64,000 nucleotides of DNA from Paraescarpia echinospica (GCA_020002185.1 CM034534.1:17180656-17244655), one strand, 5' to 3'; counted from the stretch's first letter, positions 10,521-22,559 are shown. The notes: generated by a model not told the origin, from the letters alone. Numbers and translations are program-made.

Positions 10521-12515
10521 TCACTATCGCTCTTAATACTATCTCACCATTTTTGTTTCGGGCTTCGTCTTCTTCTACCATCCGTTTTCTGTGCTCTCTT
10601 TGTCAATGTCTCCCCACCTATTCTCCGTATACATGTGTCCGTCATATTTTAGTCTTGTCCCCAGTAGCTATACTATGTTAGACGTAGCTTTTCATGCCAA
10701 TCTCTGCTTTGAATTCAGCGTCTTCCTTTCTCCAAATGGTGCACTATAATGACTAAATATGTGTTTGGAATTGTGTAGTTTTCTTATGACGTGTATTTGT
10801 TTACATATGGCAACATCACATTGCCTCCAGGAATTAACATTTCCATAGTGATAGAATAATTAATATTCCTAAAATGTAACTGGTATTATTACGGCCTATG
10901 ACAAACTACAGGGTTTTTTCGTGCCGTAGTAGAACAGTAAATCCACCAATTTTCGTCTTACCATTACCTGATAAATATTAACAACAGTTAAATTGGCACC
11001 GAAAACAAGGCTAACGCAGGCGTAACCCAGCCAAATCTCAATTAAATTTGAAGTAGGCAAATTATCTTACGATTGCTACATAACGTTCAAGATAAGATTG
11101 TAGACATTTTGTTTGACGTCCACATAGCAACGTGAAATAAACTGTGTCAATAGGTGGGCGTTTTACCAATGTTTACTCTAGGTTTTCACTTTACATGTAT
11201 ATTAAGAACGGCCCACATACCAACAGATCCGTGTTCCAGTGGTATAGCGCCAGGGCAAGCGGACACATCATAAACATCGCCGATACACGGAAAGTTACGC
11301 TTGGTTGGATCAGAGAGGTTGAATGATTTACATATCTTTCGGTGGACGGAAGTTCTTTGTCGGGTTTTCCTTGTGTATGATGTATGAGTCATCGTGAAAG
11401 GAACTACCAGTACCCGGGGTTTAATATCGGATTTCGTCAGGGTACTGTGACTATTGTCAAAGATACGACTTATATCTAAACCGTCGGAATTTTAACAAAG
11501 CCACCAGACAATTGGTTTTTAAAACCATTGTTTCCGAACTTACTTATTTTGTATGCGTCATAGGAAAATGCCAGACAATAAGACAAATGTCGCCTAGCTT
11601 AATTATTGTGGGCGTGCGAATGGGTGTGCCAAATACATGCATCCGTCTGTGTTTAGTGCGTGCGATCTTGAGATACGCTGGATGCTGGTAAAGAAAAGAT
11701 TAGTATATTGTATACGTACAGACTTAGACGTCAGATTACATGTTTGTGCACTGGCCTGTTCCTGTGTGTTTCGTTTAGTTTCACTACATGTTAAGAATTT
11801 AACGCGCCATCACCGTGAATTGATTTCACATAAAACTGGTTGATTTGCCAAACGTATACTAACCGCGACGAGGCACGTATGACAACACACAAAAATATCT
11901 TAACTTTATAATGTACCTAACACTAACCTGATTCAGTGCAGCAGGAAGGAATAATTAATATCCATTGTGATGATAATCTGCAGAGGACGCTTACGGCAAA
12001 AACACACAAATGAATACTGCCATTTGCTCTGTCTCACTGCCTCTCACACTCGCCTCATTAACATCATCTGCGGGTACTACTTTTTACGTAAATAAGATGT
12101 CTGTCTATCCACTGTTCTCTGTGTACTTGTCGCGACGATACGACAGCCCGGCAAACGTGACTTGCACGTGTCCACGACTTTGTCATATGTCTGACCCTAA
12201 TTTGGTTGCCTTGTTATAAACGTTAACAATCATAGCGGAACATTGTGCATATTTAGGAGACTAATTGCTCGCTGCCACGAGTTTGTCACAACGCTATTTC
12301 CATTACGGGCTATCTCAAAGGCTTTTGTCCGATGCCTTTAGATATCTAGTGCTTGGTATGTCGTTATGTTTTTCAACGTAACATGTCGACTCTCGGAAAA
12401 TTATCTCGATATGCAGGGTATGAATTTATCACCCTGGTGCATCTACTTGTTAAGGTGGTGGCTATGAGATTTTATTGTATGGCGAAGAGTTGATATGTTA
12501 CTTTGATGGTATATA
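10521..12515. other. Gene-free interval
   Basis: Unique-looking sequence with short frames only (11144-11326, 11637-11843, 12010-12219). None carries a recognisable motif or convincing exon signals. Confidence 0.5.
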
Positions 12516-12524
12516 ATTGGCATA

Positions 12525-12642
12525 TATGTGTGCATGCATGTGCTTGTCTGCGTGTTTGTGTGTGTGTGGTGTGTGTGCATGCGTGTGCGTGTGTGTTTAT
12601 GTGTGTGTATGTGTGTGTGCGCGTGTGTGTATGCGTGTGTGC

Positions 12643-12722
<80 letters not shown>

Positions 12723-12790
12723 ATGTGGGTGTGTGCGTGTGTGCGTATGCATGCGTTTGTGTCTGTGTGCGTGTGCACGCTCACGCATTC
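12525..12790. repeat. (TG)n / TGCG microsatellite
   Basis: Includes a pure (GT)n core of about 70 bp at 12650-12719, flanked by imperfect TGCG/TATG steps. The long reading frames here (up to 197 codons) are repeat artefacts. Confidence 0.95.
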
Positions 12791-13006
12791 GTGTGTGTGT
12801 TTGCGGACGTGCGGACGTAAATGCGACCGTGCGTGCAACATGGACTGCTGCTTCCATGGACAGACGTAGCTGGCGAGCCGTGCTCCGCACTGGTCATGAC
12901 ATCAACACGGACAACCAACTCCCAAAACAAAGAGGTACAGAAAACACTGTCATGCAAACATATGTACGCATACACGCACGCGCGCATGGCTACGAAATTG
13001 CTACCG

Positions 13007-13014
13007 ATAGTATA

Positions 13015-13052
<38 letters not shown>

Positions 13053-13092
13053 TATATATATTATATATATATATAATATATATATATATAGT
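13007..13092. repeat. (TA)n microsatellite with TATTATA interruptions
   Basis: About 85 bp of alternating TA broken at regular intervals by an extra T or A, giving phased blocks of 15-25 bp. Confidence 0.95.
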
Positions 13093-13818
13093 CATTCTTC
13101 AACATTATAGTGTATTAAATATACGGTAAATCTCCTTAAATGCAAATATACTGGTGGCTTTATCGTAATGCGGTTATATAAGTGGTATATATATGCTAAC
13201 AAATATTGCATAAAATTTTGTTTTGTTTACGTATGCAAATTGTCACGTTAGAACCTAACATGAATTCACGAACAATCTGTCCTATACTGAACAGTGGTCT
13301 AGACATGATAACAATACATCAGCTTTGTTTTCTTTCCATGATGTACAACAATGCTATTGTGAGTTAACTTTTTCTGTGGCGTTTACTATCGGCGCATTGT
13401 CACGTAGAAAATCAAATCAAATCAATTTATTTTGCAACGACAACAACATAGCAGTATACATACACAAAACAACCGTTTAAAAATAAAGTTGTATTGCATG
13501 GTGGTCACATGGCATGTAATATGCCGTCTTCCCGTGACCCCATAAACATATATTTCGAATTATATTTACACATACGTATACGATGATTATTACGAGTGTA
13601 TGATATCTTCTGTATGACAACGGACTGGGGATGCGATTGGAGAAGGAAACGAATTAGTCTAGGAAATTACTGTTAGAAAACAATGATAAGAAATTTGTGC
13701 GGATCCAAACATTAATATAAAAAGTAAACAAATATTTAATTGCACTCCGCACATCTGGGATTTAGGCAGTGCACGTGGCTAAGATAGTTGTCTAGATAGT
13801 GATTGGATAATAAAAATT

Positions 13819-14271
13819 TCATTTGTTTCTGGATTTGACGTTTTGTAACTTATAATCGAGATTATTCCATAGTTTTATAAAATGGTGTTTAGGTAATTTA
13901 GATGAAAAATGTGTTCTGTACTTCTCTCTATATAAGAGGTTACGTTGTCTAGTAATTCTGGTGTTAGTGGCTAGATTCTTTTTTGGTATATAGTGTTTGA
14001 AGGATTTAGGCAGTGTATTATTGTGATAATCATACATAAATAGTGAGACATGCAACCTGTATATATCAATGATTTTAAGTATATTTTCAGATTTAAAGAT
14101 AGGATCGGTGTGACTTCTATATTTTTTTTTTTTTTTTATTATTTGTATAGCGCGTTTTTGTAATATTTCTATCTTTCTTATGGTATTTCCATTGCCCCAT
14201 GCTTGTACATCGTAAGTTAAGTTACTTTGAATCAAGGTATAATATAGAGTTTTTAAAGCACTGCGTGGCAA
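13819..14271 (-). pseudogene. LINE RT C-terminal (thumb/connector) fragment
   Basis: The 150-residue frame starts SALKTLYYTLIQSNLTYDVQ and continues with QAWGNGNTIRKIEILQKRAI, the canonical post-catalytic region in which the RT C-terminus of CR1/L2/jockey LINEs contains a W-G...LQ.R.I motif. It ends with an LWNNLDYKLQ-like block. It overlaps the upstream RT frame by 50 bp in another frame, so a single indel near 14250 separates them. Confidence 0.85.
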
Positions 14272-14824
14272 AAAAAATCATTCTATTAATTGCAAAAATT
14301 GCTCTAGATATTTTAGAACTGATTATGTTGATATGTTTTTTCCATGTTAAATGTTTATCAATATGTATTCCTAAGAACTTCACCGATTCTTCTTTGTCAT
14401 CCTTTCCAACATGATTAATAATTTCACTGTTTATTTTAATACAGTTATTTACCTGGTATTTGCTATTCGGTGGACTAAATATGCAAACGTTTGTCTTTTT
14501 TATATTTAATGACAATTTATTGGCACAAAGCCAATCGTACAAATTTATTAATTCTTGGTTTACGCTGTCAATTAAAGTATCAATATGAGGACCTGATTGG
14601 TATACAGTTGTGTCATCTGCAAAAGATAATAAATTAAGAGACATAGAGTTAGTTATATCATTGATATAAATTAAAAATAAGATTGGTCCAAGTATGGATC
14701 CTTGGGACACTCCACTCATTATGTTTTTTGGATATGATTGACATTTGTGTATCTCAGTATATTGTTTTCGATTTGATAAATAACTTGCAAACCATTTATT
14801 GCTTATTCCCCGAATTCCATACAT
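14222..14824 (-). pseudogene. LINE reverse transcriptase palm fragment
   Basis: The 200-residue frame contains GVSQGSILGPILFLIYINDI (motif B and following) and LLSFADDTTVYQS with an intact FADD catalytic box. These are followed by an LYDWLCANKLSLNIKKTNV block and FLGIHIDKHLTWKKHI, all in canonical RT order. Fingers and motif A are missing because of 5' truncation, so the peptide could not form a complete polymerase. The frame is lost by an indel near 14250. Confidence 0.9.
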
Positions 14825-15253
14825 ATAGGCCTTTAAAAAGGTTAGCGATAACTACCTTCTTTTGTTCCATAACTGATTAGTAATACCATATTATCGAAGA
14901 AGAATGTGTGGAGTCTAGTTTGCCTTTCGGTCCAAAGACACTCAGACTGATATTGCATGTGTCACATTTATTTAAGTTATAACTCAACGTGTATTAAATT
15001 GACTATTGGGGAAATCAGAATAGTTACGATCGCCTTATGATATATAAGGCGCCGGTGTCATGGGCCCCGATTCAGCCAGGCCAGGATTCCTCAAAACGCA
15101 TACTGCGCATGCGCCCGCAGGCACTTTGATGAGATGTGACGTCACGTTTTTCACAGCCGTGCCAGAATTATCCGCGGTTGTATAGTTTATGTGAATTAGT
15201 AGTTGTACGTCGATTTATTTAATTCTGCGTGTTTTTAAGGAGGCACGGTGAGT

Positions 15254-15421
15254 ATGGAGGACAGGGACAACAAATACGCGATGTATATGACATTCTTGAA
15301 ACATTATTTGATGCATGGCACACATCGACCAAGGCTCGAAGCAGGACTGGCAGGAGCCGACAAACGCATCAGGAATGCGATAAACAAAGCGGTCAATAAA
15401 TACGAAATAGACAGTGGGTAA
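15254..15421 (+). CDS. Candidate small ORF or first exon, unrecognised
   Basis: The 55-codon frame starts MEDRDNKYAMYMTF and ends KYEIDSG before TAA. The composition is protein-like: charged, amphipathic, Lys/Arg/Ala-rich in the second half. It starts about 200 bp inside the left end of the 15052-20877 element, where a transposon's first exon would sit, and GTAAAA at its end could be a weak splice donor. I do not recognise a family. It may be a chance frame. Confidence 0.3.
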   Translation: MEDRDNKYAMYMTFLKHYLMHGTHRPRLEAGLAGADKRIRNAINKAVNKYEIDSG

Positions 15422-16642
15422 AATGTTAGCGATCCAAAGAGTCATAGTCCTAACTAATAATCAACTGACGCAGTACAAGTAAACTTAGTCTTAATTTGTT
15501 TGTCATTAAATACAACAACACGTTTCCCGAAAGGACGACGCTATTCGCACAGCTGCTCCGCGTATGATTATGCTGGTGAGAATAAAATGTTATCGTGTCA
15601 ACAAAAGCAGAACATACTTTCACAAGATATCTATATTCAGATCTCTATTTTCAAATTCTTTGAACGTCGTGCAAACAAACTCTTAGAAAAGTTGTTTTGA
15701 GTGAAGTAGGCCTACTTAGAGTCACTAAATAGACCAAAACAGAAAGTCTCTCAAGAGACGCCTACTGCCCAAAATCGTGCATCCTATCTGCTGTGTAAGT
15801 GCGTGTTACATGGTTGTTATACAAGATCAGACACTGTATTAGTAAATGTTTTGTTAAATTATTTGATTTGTTTTATCTCCTGTTGAGCTGACAAAAATGC
15901 GGTACACTTAGTCGACGAAACATTGACTCAGAAGTCCAGGCCAACTCCTTTGCTGCAAACTCTATGAAATATATTTTTTCCCGAAAAAGGTATGCTTTGT
16001 TCATTGTTATGAAACAACTGTTTGTTACTTCTTATTATTCACAATAGCATGGTGACCTCTGTACAAGGTCATTTAATGCTCATATATTATCTTCTTCATA
16101 TTTGTGTGGTGACCTCTGTACAGAGGAATATCCCACAGTAACCATATACGTGGGTCTAATTTAAAGTAAGGTTGATAACAACAATATATTATGAAGTTTA
16201 GCTTCGATTAATTGACTCAATGACCTAATGTCTGAAAGGGTTAATTGTTTTTTAATTTAATTTTCAGTGTTATGTTTAATTTGAACAGAACAACGTTAAG
16301 GCATCAAGAAACTGGCAAACTATATCCCAAATGACGGTTTACCCTTTTTGATAATTAAATAATAACAATTGTTAGACCCAATTTAGCAGTAAACCTAAAT
16401 TGTCTCTTCTACTACAAAAGTATTGATTTATGGCATAATTATCAACCACCACTCTACTGTCTACGGTTCTTTGTGCCCTTCTAAGGGTTTGTATAGCGCC
16501 TGGAAATATGATAAAGGTGGCAGATATTATGTATGGAATGTATTATTTTATGTTTTGTTTGTTTATTATACTTATTTCATGTTCTACGTTTTAGAGGATG
16601 ATCAGTACATGAAGTTGAAACATTGTTTCACTGAAACACGTC

Positions 16643-16930
16643 ACCAACTTGCAGCAACATGTTCGTGATCCGACACACACCATCGGCAATATTTTGGACC
16701 TAGTAATTTCACCATCGTCAGGAAGCGTTCTGACATCAGTGACGGTGGGATCCCTGCTCACCGATCACCACGCTGTACATTGCCTGCTCCAATCACCAAA
16801 GCCGAACCGAACAAAGAAGCGGGTTTCTTATCAAAAATATGCTGCGATTAATCCCACGAATTTCAGATCATATTTCGAACTTTCACACCTGGCAACACGC
16901 CCGTGTAACAACATTGCAGACCTGTCGTAA
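16643..16930 (+). pseudogene. LINE endonuclease C-terminal remnant
   Basis: The frame reads QQHVRDPTHTIGNILDLVIS, then LLTDHHAVHCLL, corresponding to the last strands of the EEP endonuclease with its terminal (S/T)DH motif. It ends at a TAA near 16928 and the RT frame begins 16 bp later, so the ORF2 linker carries a stop. The missing N-terminal two thirds of the endonuclease mark the 5' truncation. Confidence 0.85.
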
Positions 16931-16945
16931 CAGTATGACACTTCC

Positions 16946-18259
16946 TTGCAAGAACTGTTAGACAGCCACGCTCCGTTGATCACACGGTCAATTACTGTGC
17001 GCCCCAACACGCCTTGGCACACAGTGGAATTATCGCTTGCTAAGCGAAAGCTCCGACAAGCAGAGCGGAAATGGAGACTGACAAAGCTGCAGATTCACCG
17101 AGACATCTACACTGGACAGCGTGAAACTTACAAACAGCAAATACAGTCTGTGAAAGCAAAATTCTACACACACAAAATTGATGAATGTGCACGTAACAAC
17201 AAAGCACTGTTCAGGATCATGGATGACTTGATGAAGAGAAAAACTACTCCAAAACAGCCCAGTCTTGTGTCTGGTATAGCACAACTGGCAGATGACTTTC
17301 TCGTGCACTTCACACGCAAAGTGTTAGACATTCGAAGCCAGTTAGCGAGTAGACGCCTGCAAACTGTCAAGGCTGAGTACGTGCATTGTGAACAGTCCTG
17401 CACAGTCAATGCGTTTTACGGCATCACCACAGACGGCGTTCTCTCTTTGGTAAGGAAGTGTCCAACAAAATCAAGCGCGCTCGATCCACTTCCTACCTCA
17501 CTCGTGAAAACCAACATTGACATTCTTGCGCCGACATTAGCTACAATCATCAACATGTCGCTCGAGTCGGGGTCCGTGCCGGCCAACTTTAAACATGCTG
17601 TGATCACACCACTATTAAAGAAACCAAACCTTGATTCAGACTCGATGAACAACTACCGGCCTATATCGAACTTGTCATTTGTTTCAAAGTTACTGGAGCG
17701 CCACGTAGCAGTCCAACTTCGCCAGCATCTAGACGACAACAATTTGATGGACATTTTCCAAAGTGCGTACAGACAACATCACAGCACTGAGACAGCACTG
17801 GTGCGGATTCAGAATGACCATCTCCATTCCCTTGACAAAAGGAAAGGTGTGCTGGCAGTGCTGCTCGATATGAGTGCGGCGTTTGATACTGTTGACCACT
17901 CGATATTAATCAACCAGTTGCGCAGCATAGGCATTGAAGGCATGGCACTGAAATGGCTAGAGTCATACTTGTCGAACCGGACTCAGTCAGTGTGCATTAG
18001 TGACCACAACTCAAATAGAACATTGCTCGAATCTGGCATCCCACAGGGGTCTGTGCTGGGCCCAATTCTCTTCTCCATATACACTCTGCCATTGGGTGCT
18101 ATCTTCAGAAGGCACAAGCTGCAATACCATCTTTATGCAGATGACGCCCAATTGTATGTTGACTTGAATGGAACGCGGGAGGAGAAGCTGCGGTTGACCG
18201 CATCGAGCGATGCATCGAAGAAGCGAAGCAGTGGATGTCAGACCACAATCTACTGCTGA
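16946..18259 (+). pseudogene. L2-like LINE reverse transcriptase (fingers and palm)
   Basis: This is the longest ORF in the window (437 codons). Residues about 1-170 are the linker. RT signals follow: AVITPLLKKP and NYRPISNLSFVSKLLERHV (fingers), then VLLDMSAAFDTVDHSILINQ (motif A with its Asp) and LESGIPQGSVLGPILFSIYT (motif B). HLYADDAQLYVDL is motif C, with YADD intact. Shortly after YADD, at about 18170-18200, the frame is lost and the remaining tail to 18259 is out of frame. The enzyme would copy LINE RNA at a nicked target. One indel separates it from the downstream frame. Confidence 0.9.
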
Positions 18260-18978
18260 ACGAAAACAAGACCGAGGCTATTATCATCTCGGCACCAAAT
18301 CGTAAACACCTGCATGACGTTTCGTGTGTTAGTGTATGCGGATGTAACATTGTTCCGTCACCGACCATCCGCAACATCGGGATTACAATCGACTCTGGAC
18401 TAACAATGTCGTCACACGTGTCACAGATGTCCAAGTCAGCGTACTACCATCTCTACGCAATTTCAAAAATAAGACATTGTCTTACTACTGATGCATGTAA
18501 GACACTAGTCCACGCCGTGGTGACATCGCGGCTGGACTACAGTAACGCGGTCCTGTACGGCATCACCGAGGCACTTATGAACAAATTGCAGATGGTACAG
18601 AACTCGGCAGCAAGACTAATTTCAAGACACCGAAAGCACCAGCACATAACACCTGTGCTGGTCGAACTGCATTGGCTTCCAGTTCGCTGGCGTATCCAGT
18701 ACAAACTGCTGGTCCTTGTTTTCACGGCTTTACATGGTCTTGCTCCAGCGTATATCCAAGATCTCATAATACCGTATACGCCCACCCGCAACCTCCGATC
18801 TGCTGATCTACATCCGCTTGTAGTCCAGCAACAACTTAGAGGGCTACGGCAGACGAGCTTTCTCCCTAGACCTAGGCTCTGGAACGCTCTACCAATAAAC
18901 GTTCGTCAAATAGAGACTTTGTATAAATTCAAAACTTGCCTTAAAACGTATCTATTTAAGCAGGCGTACATCGACTGA
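18235..18978 (+). pseudogene. L2-like LINE RT C-terminal domain
   Basis: The frame continues the same RT after the indel: SDHNLLLNENKTEAIIISAP, NIGITIDSGLTMSSHV, VVTSRLDYSNAVLYG, ELHWLPVRWRIQYKLLVLVF, ALHGLAPAYI, and a terminal FKTCLKTYLFKQAYID before TGA. These blocks are the characteristic C-terminus of L2-type ORF2 proteins. There is no internal stop over 247 codons, so the copy is relatively young. Confidence 0.9.
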
Positions 18979-19320
18979 GGAACTGTGCTGCAGGACACTT
19001 TTTTATTAATATGTATTTAATCAATTAATTAATTTATATTATATAATGTATTCTAATTAATTTATTATTATTTATCGTTTAATACAATTTTATATATCAT
19101 AATGTATATTCTCTTACTTAATTATATTAATATTTGTGCAAATATGTCATGTATGTTGGTCACATTATATATATACAATCTTGTAAATCTTAATAATTAT
19201 TACATTTACCGGCATCTTTATACATATATATTTTTACATTTGTTTCCATGTGCGTTTTACAATGTGTGTACGCGCCTATGAACGGGCTGATCCCGGAGAT
19301 ATGGCGCTATAGAAATGCTA

Positions 19321-19352
<32 letters not shown>

Positions 19353-19361
19353 TGTTGTACG

Positions 19362-19499
19362 ATGTCTGAACAAGAAAAACAACCGACTCCTCCAATGTTG
19401 ACAGCATGCAACAAAAACGGACTGCACAAAGACACATTGTTTGATCGTGACTTTCTGGACACATGCTGTATCTGCAAAATAAAAGAACTCGGTTATTGA
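19362..19499 (+). CDS. Candidate 3'-terminal exon with poly(A) signal, unrecognised
   Basis: Immediately after the LINE tail a 45-codon frame starts MSEQEKQPTPPMLTACNKNG, contains CCICK, and stops with TGA. An AATAAA lies 48 bp downstream at 19547-19552. This looks like the end of a transcription unit, possibly the original gene of the 15052-20877 element, whose middle was displaced by the LINE. No family is recognised and no acceptor site can be assigned, so support is weak. Confidence 0.3.
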   Translation: MSEQEKQPTPPMLTACNKNGLHKDTLFDRDFLDTCCICKIKELGY

Positions 19500-20871
19500 G
19501 AATTGTGTTTTGTAATTATGAAAAAAATATGTGCTGATGATTTTTTAATAAAGTAAGGAAGTACAGTGCATTCCACATAACTTGAACTCGGTTAAGTAAA
19601 TTTTCATTCAAGTCAACTCTTTTTTCGCAACCCCGGCTGTCTTTGTATCTCAGATGGTATAACATAATTTGCATAAGTCTACTTCTCTAAAGTCTAAGTC
19701 GACGCGATTTCTCTGCACGCTCATATTTCGTTCATTCGGTTAACTCGAATTGATTAAATCTTTACTATCAAACATTTAAATTTTATCCGCAGGTATGGAT
19801 ATAAAACGCTATTATCGTATTGGTAAAGTGATTTTTGTAAGGATTTAGTTACTATTTCACATGACATTTCTCTCACTCAGAGTGTTTTGATTTTACTAAC
19901 TTATATTCCACTGTCTGTTGGAATTAGTGCTCAGAACTCTTGTCAATTTGTGTCCACATTATTTCTGACATCAGTCACTAATGCTGTTTGACCACACCGG
20001 GCAATGCCTAGGCCAAGAGAGAGGTTACCATAAAGTCTTTCAAAGAGAATCAGCTTGCCTTTTGGAGTAATTGATTAACTTTATAAAATAAAATTTTGTT
20101 TGTAATTGATAGTAGATGCTAATGTCTTGGTTTTAGTTGTTGGTTCGATCCCAACTGGTATTGCACTTTGTGCAAAATTACCACTGGCATGGGCTTATTG
20201 ACCGAAACATTGCATCTCCTCTTGTAATTATATTGATGTTGAATTGGAAATGCTCACCAAACAGTTATTATTTTCAACATTTAATTAATTGACTTTGACT
20301 AATTATTTCTGGTGCTGTGGAAATGATGCATTTTAATTGATTACATTAATAAATATTTGCCCTGGAAATGACAACATAATGAGTCAAATCCCTTATATTA
20401 AAATAATGGCTTATTTTTAGGGTATTTTAATAAACTTACGCTGGGCTAAATTTTAAAATGAAGGCCTACTATATTTTTATTTATTAAAGCAAACAATTAA
20501 TTATGTTGAGTAATTTACCACCATTTCAAGAAGAAAGTATTTCGTATGCACAAAAGAATTGCACGACACCGCGGCTGTGCATATCACGATAGCCTCAATA
20601 CTAGTTATAGCCTCCATTACAGATCATGAACAACAAAAAGAGGGCTCTAAATCACACGATATGTTTGTGTGCGTGAAAATAATCATGCAAGTTATTCCAT
20701 TTTATTTTTTAATATGTATACGAACAATTATACTGGAAAACATTTCGTATTACTAACGCAAACCACCTTAGTAACAACGCGGAATCCTGGCACGCACCTA
20801 CTCTGGGCCCGCTGCCGTCGCGGGCCGAAAGTAGGCGGTGAATCCTGGCACGGGTGAATCGGGGCCCGTGA

Positions 20872-21240
20872 CACCGGAACTGGGGGGGGGGCTTGGGCGG
20901 TTCAACCCACAATATCTGATGAGGGCCTGGAGATAGGATTAGCCCCCAATATATATGGAAGTGTTGTGCATTATTTTCAGGTGTAATTTATTTTGGAGGG
21001 GGGTCGGAGATAATATTAGCCCTACAATATTTGTTGGTGCAATTCGAGGTATTTTGGAGAGGTTGAGGGTGAATTTTGTTGGCAAGCGTGGAAGAGGTGC
21101 AAATCGAGGTCTTCAGATAGCCTGAAGAGCTTAAACAATTGTGAACGTCGCGGCGGAAACTGTTCAACAGCACTCCCCCGTGGAGAAGAGCGGTGCTCAA
21201 GCTATTGTTCAGCCCATCCAATATTAATTTCGTTCCGGCG
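20872..21240 (+). mobile_element. Non-autonomous repeat family A, copy 3
   Basis: It begins ACACCGGAACTGGGGG (with an extended G run) and ends AATTTCGTTCCGGCGCC, again giving CACCGG-like inverted ends. It shares AGCCCCCAATAT, GGAGATAATATTAG, TTTTGTTGGCAAGCGTGG and CAGCCCATCCAATATTAATT with copy 2. In place of the 62-bp array of copy 1 it carries one short single-copy segment (about 21173-21205). It abuts the right end of the 15052-20877 element. Confidence 0.6.
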
Positions 21241-21939
21241 CCTATGGATATGTTAAGCAAACAAGCCGAACGAATGGGGTACGCTTCGATAGCCGAACAC
21301 ACAGGTAAGTACAGAATGGGGTTACGTAACGTACTTAGCCTCCGGATAGTTAGTTACTACGCACAATCCGCTGAAACGTGGCTACTAAGCCTATATATCT
21401 ATTTATATAGCGGCGCTGTCCTGCCTTTGTAAGGCGAACAACGTAAATTTCAGGCCCCAATTCAAAGGTATGACTAATGCGGCGAGGCATGTGACATCTG
21501 ACTATTTATGCGTACACCGCAGGTAGGGTACAATATGCCCTATGGTGAAATCATAAAGAATATTGGAACTGCGTCGTAGTCCGTAGGGTTTGAAAGGACG
21601 AGCATTCGATTTATCCAGGTCTATTCAGTATCCTCTGTTCGCAACAATGTATAGCATGCCAGAACACGCAAACACATGACTATTTCAAATGATCTTGGAA
21701 GCATCCAAGGACAATGCGATTATGCGTAGTAAGTGTCCATTCTTGTTATTCCCAGTCAATTGTCACCACACAGTTGAATAAACTGGGGCAATTGCCTCTG
21801 GCCGAAAGTACTCACTTTTCGAAATGCAACACGAGGATATTAGCTGTACTATTTTTGGGTGAGGTTTCGAATATCTACAATATGTTGTACAAACCCCACG
21901 AATGGATATGCTGCAGCTAACAGAGGAGGAAGGTGTGAA

Positions 21940-22165
21940 TGAGACTTTCAGGAGGAAGCTGGTGGTTTAAAGTGGGTTGGATGCTTGGAATTGATGGGAG
22001 GAGAAGAGGGAGACCGTGACTGAGATGGGAGGACTGTGTGAAGAGAGAGAGGTTGAGAGGTTGGAGGATGAATGGTGAACGAGCCCGAGAGATAGATGGA
22101 GTGGAGACGGGTGGTGAAGGCAGCAGTGGAAAGAGGTCAGTGACGAAGGAGCAACAACAAGCGTA
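21940..22165 (+). mobile_element. LINE 3' fragment (Arg/Trp-rich C-terminus)
   Basis: Translation with frame interruptions gives GRRRGRP, LRWEDCVKRE and DRWSGDGW, ending in SDEGATTSVT. This is the C-terminal signature shared by RTE-like and related LINE polyproteins (GRP.LRWEDCVKR...RW..V). Stops at three positions show decay. It is fused directly at about 22165 to a second, unrelated LINE end. Confidence 0.6.
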
Positions 22166-22530
22166 ACCGGCCTTCTAAGCAAACGTGGATGGCAGACACT
22201 AGAAACAAAAAACGACTGCAACACCAACTTACCTCCTTCTACAAAATAAAACACAACCTCCTGAACATTACCCTACCACAACATCTTATAGTCCCATGCT
22301 CCCGTACTCGAAACAGCGATCCCAACAAATACATGCACGCATAAATACATATGCATTCTCATTCTAACCCGGAGTTATAAGAGTTTGGAATATACTCCCC
22401 CCAGAAATATTAAGCCTACCTACACTACACCTGTTCCAACAAGCTGTAAGTGCCATCCATTTTGTTGCTCCAGCTCACCTTACCAGACTATATGCAGAGA
22501 ATGTGTTTTTAAACTGCACGAATTATTAAT
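22166..22530 (+). mobile_element. CR1/jockey-like LINE RT C-terminal fragment
   Basis: The frame reads RNKKRLQHQLTSFYKIKHNL followed by LNITLPQHLIVP and, after frameshifts and stops, RVWNILPPEI. This is the terminal connector of CR1/jockey-type reverse transcriptases, in which R...L..FYKI and (V/L)WN.LP blocks are diagnostic. The catalytic part is absent. Confidence 0.6.
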
Positions 22531-22559
22531 TAATTGCACTTGCTTTACACAATTATTTA

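Larger units (their letters stand above)
13412..14875 (-). mobile_element. 5'-truncated LINE (CR1/L2/jockey group)
   Basis: On the minus strand this encodes the second half of a LINE reverse transcriptase in two overlapping frames (14824 to 14222, then 14271 to 13819). A non-coding 3' region of about 400 bp follows, ending in a TGATTTGATTTGATTT repeat at about 13412-13430. Pentanucleotide-like terminal repeats are usual for CR1/L2 LINEs. The 5' break lies within the RT at about 14870. No target-site duplication was identified. Confidence 0.85.
16640..19350 (+). mobile_element. L2-like LINE, 5'-truncated, nearly intact RT
   Basis: The element runs from the end of the endonuclease domain (about 16643) through the full RT (16946 to about 18200 and 18235 to 18978). 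A 3' untranslated region of about 350 bp closes with GGCGCTATAGAAATGC and a (TAA)n tail (about 19319-19350). The RLDYSNAVLYG and LHWLPVRWRI blocks of the connector and the CGCTATA-type 3' end are typical of the L2 branch of CR1-like LINEs. It is the best preserved LINE here but has at least one stop and one frameshift. Confidence 0.9.
15052..20877. mobile_element. 5.8-kb DNA element with ~38-bp TIRs and a nested LINE
   Basis: The left end begins CCGGTGTCATGGGCCCCGAT and the right end, reverse-complemented, begins CCGGTGTCACGGGCCCCGAT. Over 38 bp I count 34 matches, after which GCCAGGATTC is still shared. A second CCAGGATTC copy lies further inside the right end. An L2-like LINE (about 16640-19350) is nested within, so the pre-insertion element was about 3.1 kb. 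No transposase domain is recognised; possible terminal exons are listed separately. No target-site duplication is evident. Family A copy 3 abuts the right end, and its CACCGG start overlaps the terminus. Confidence 0.6.

Noticed and set aside
20100..20215. B-box-like GTTGGTTCGATCCCAAC suggesting a tRNA or SINE
   Set aside because: No A box, cloverleaf or tail could be recognised; too little to call.
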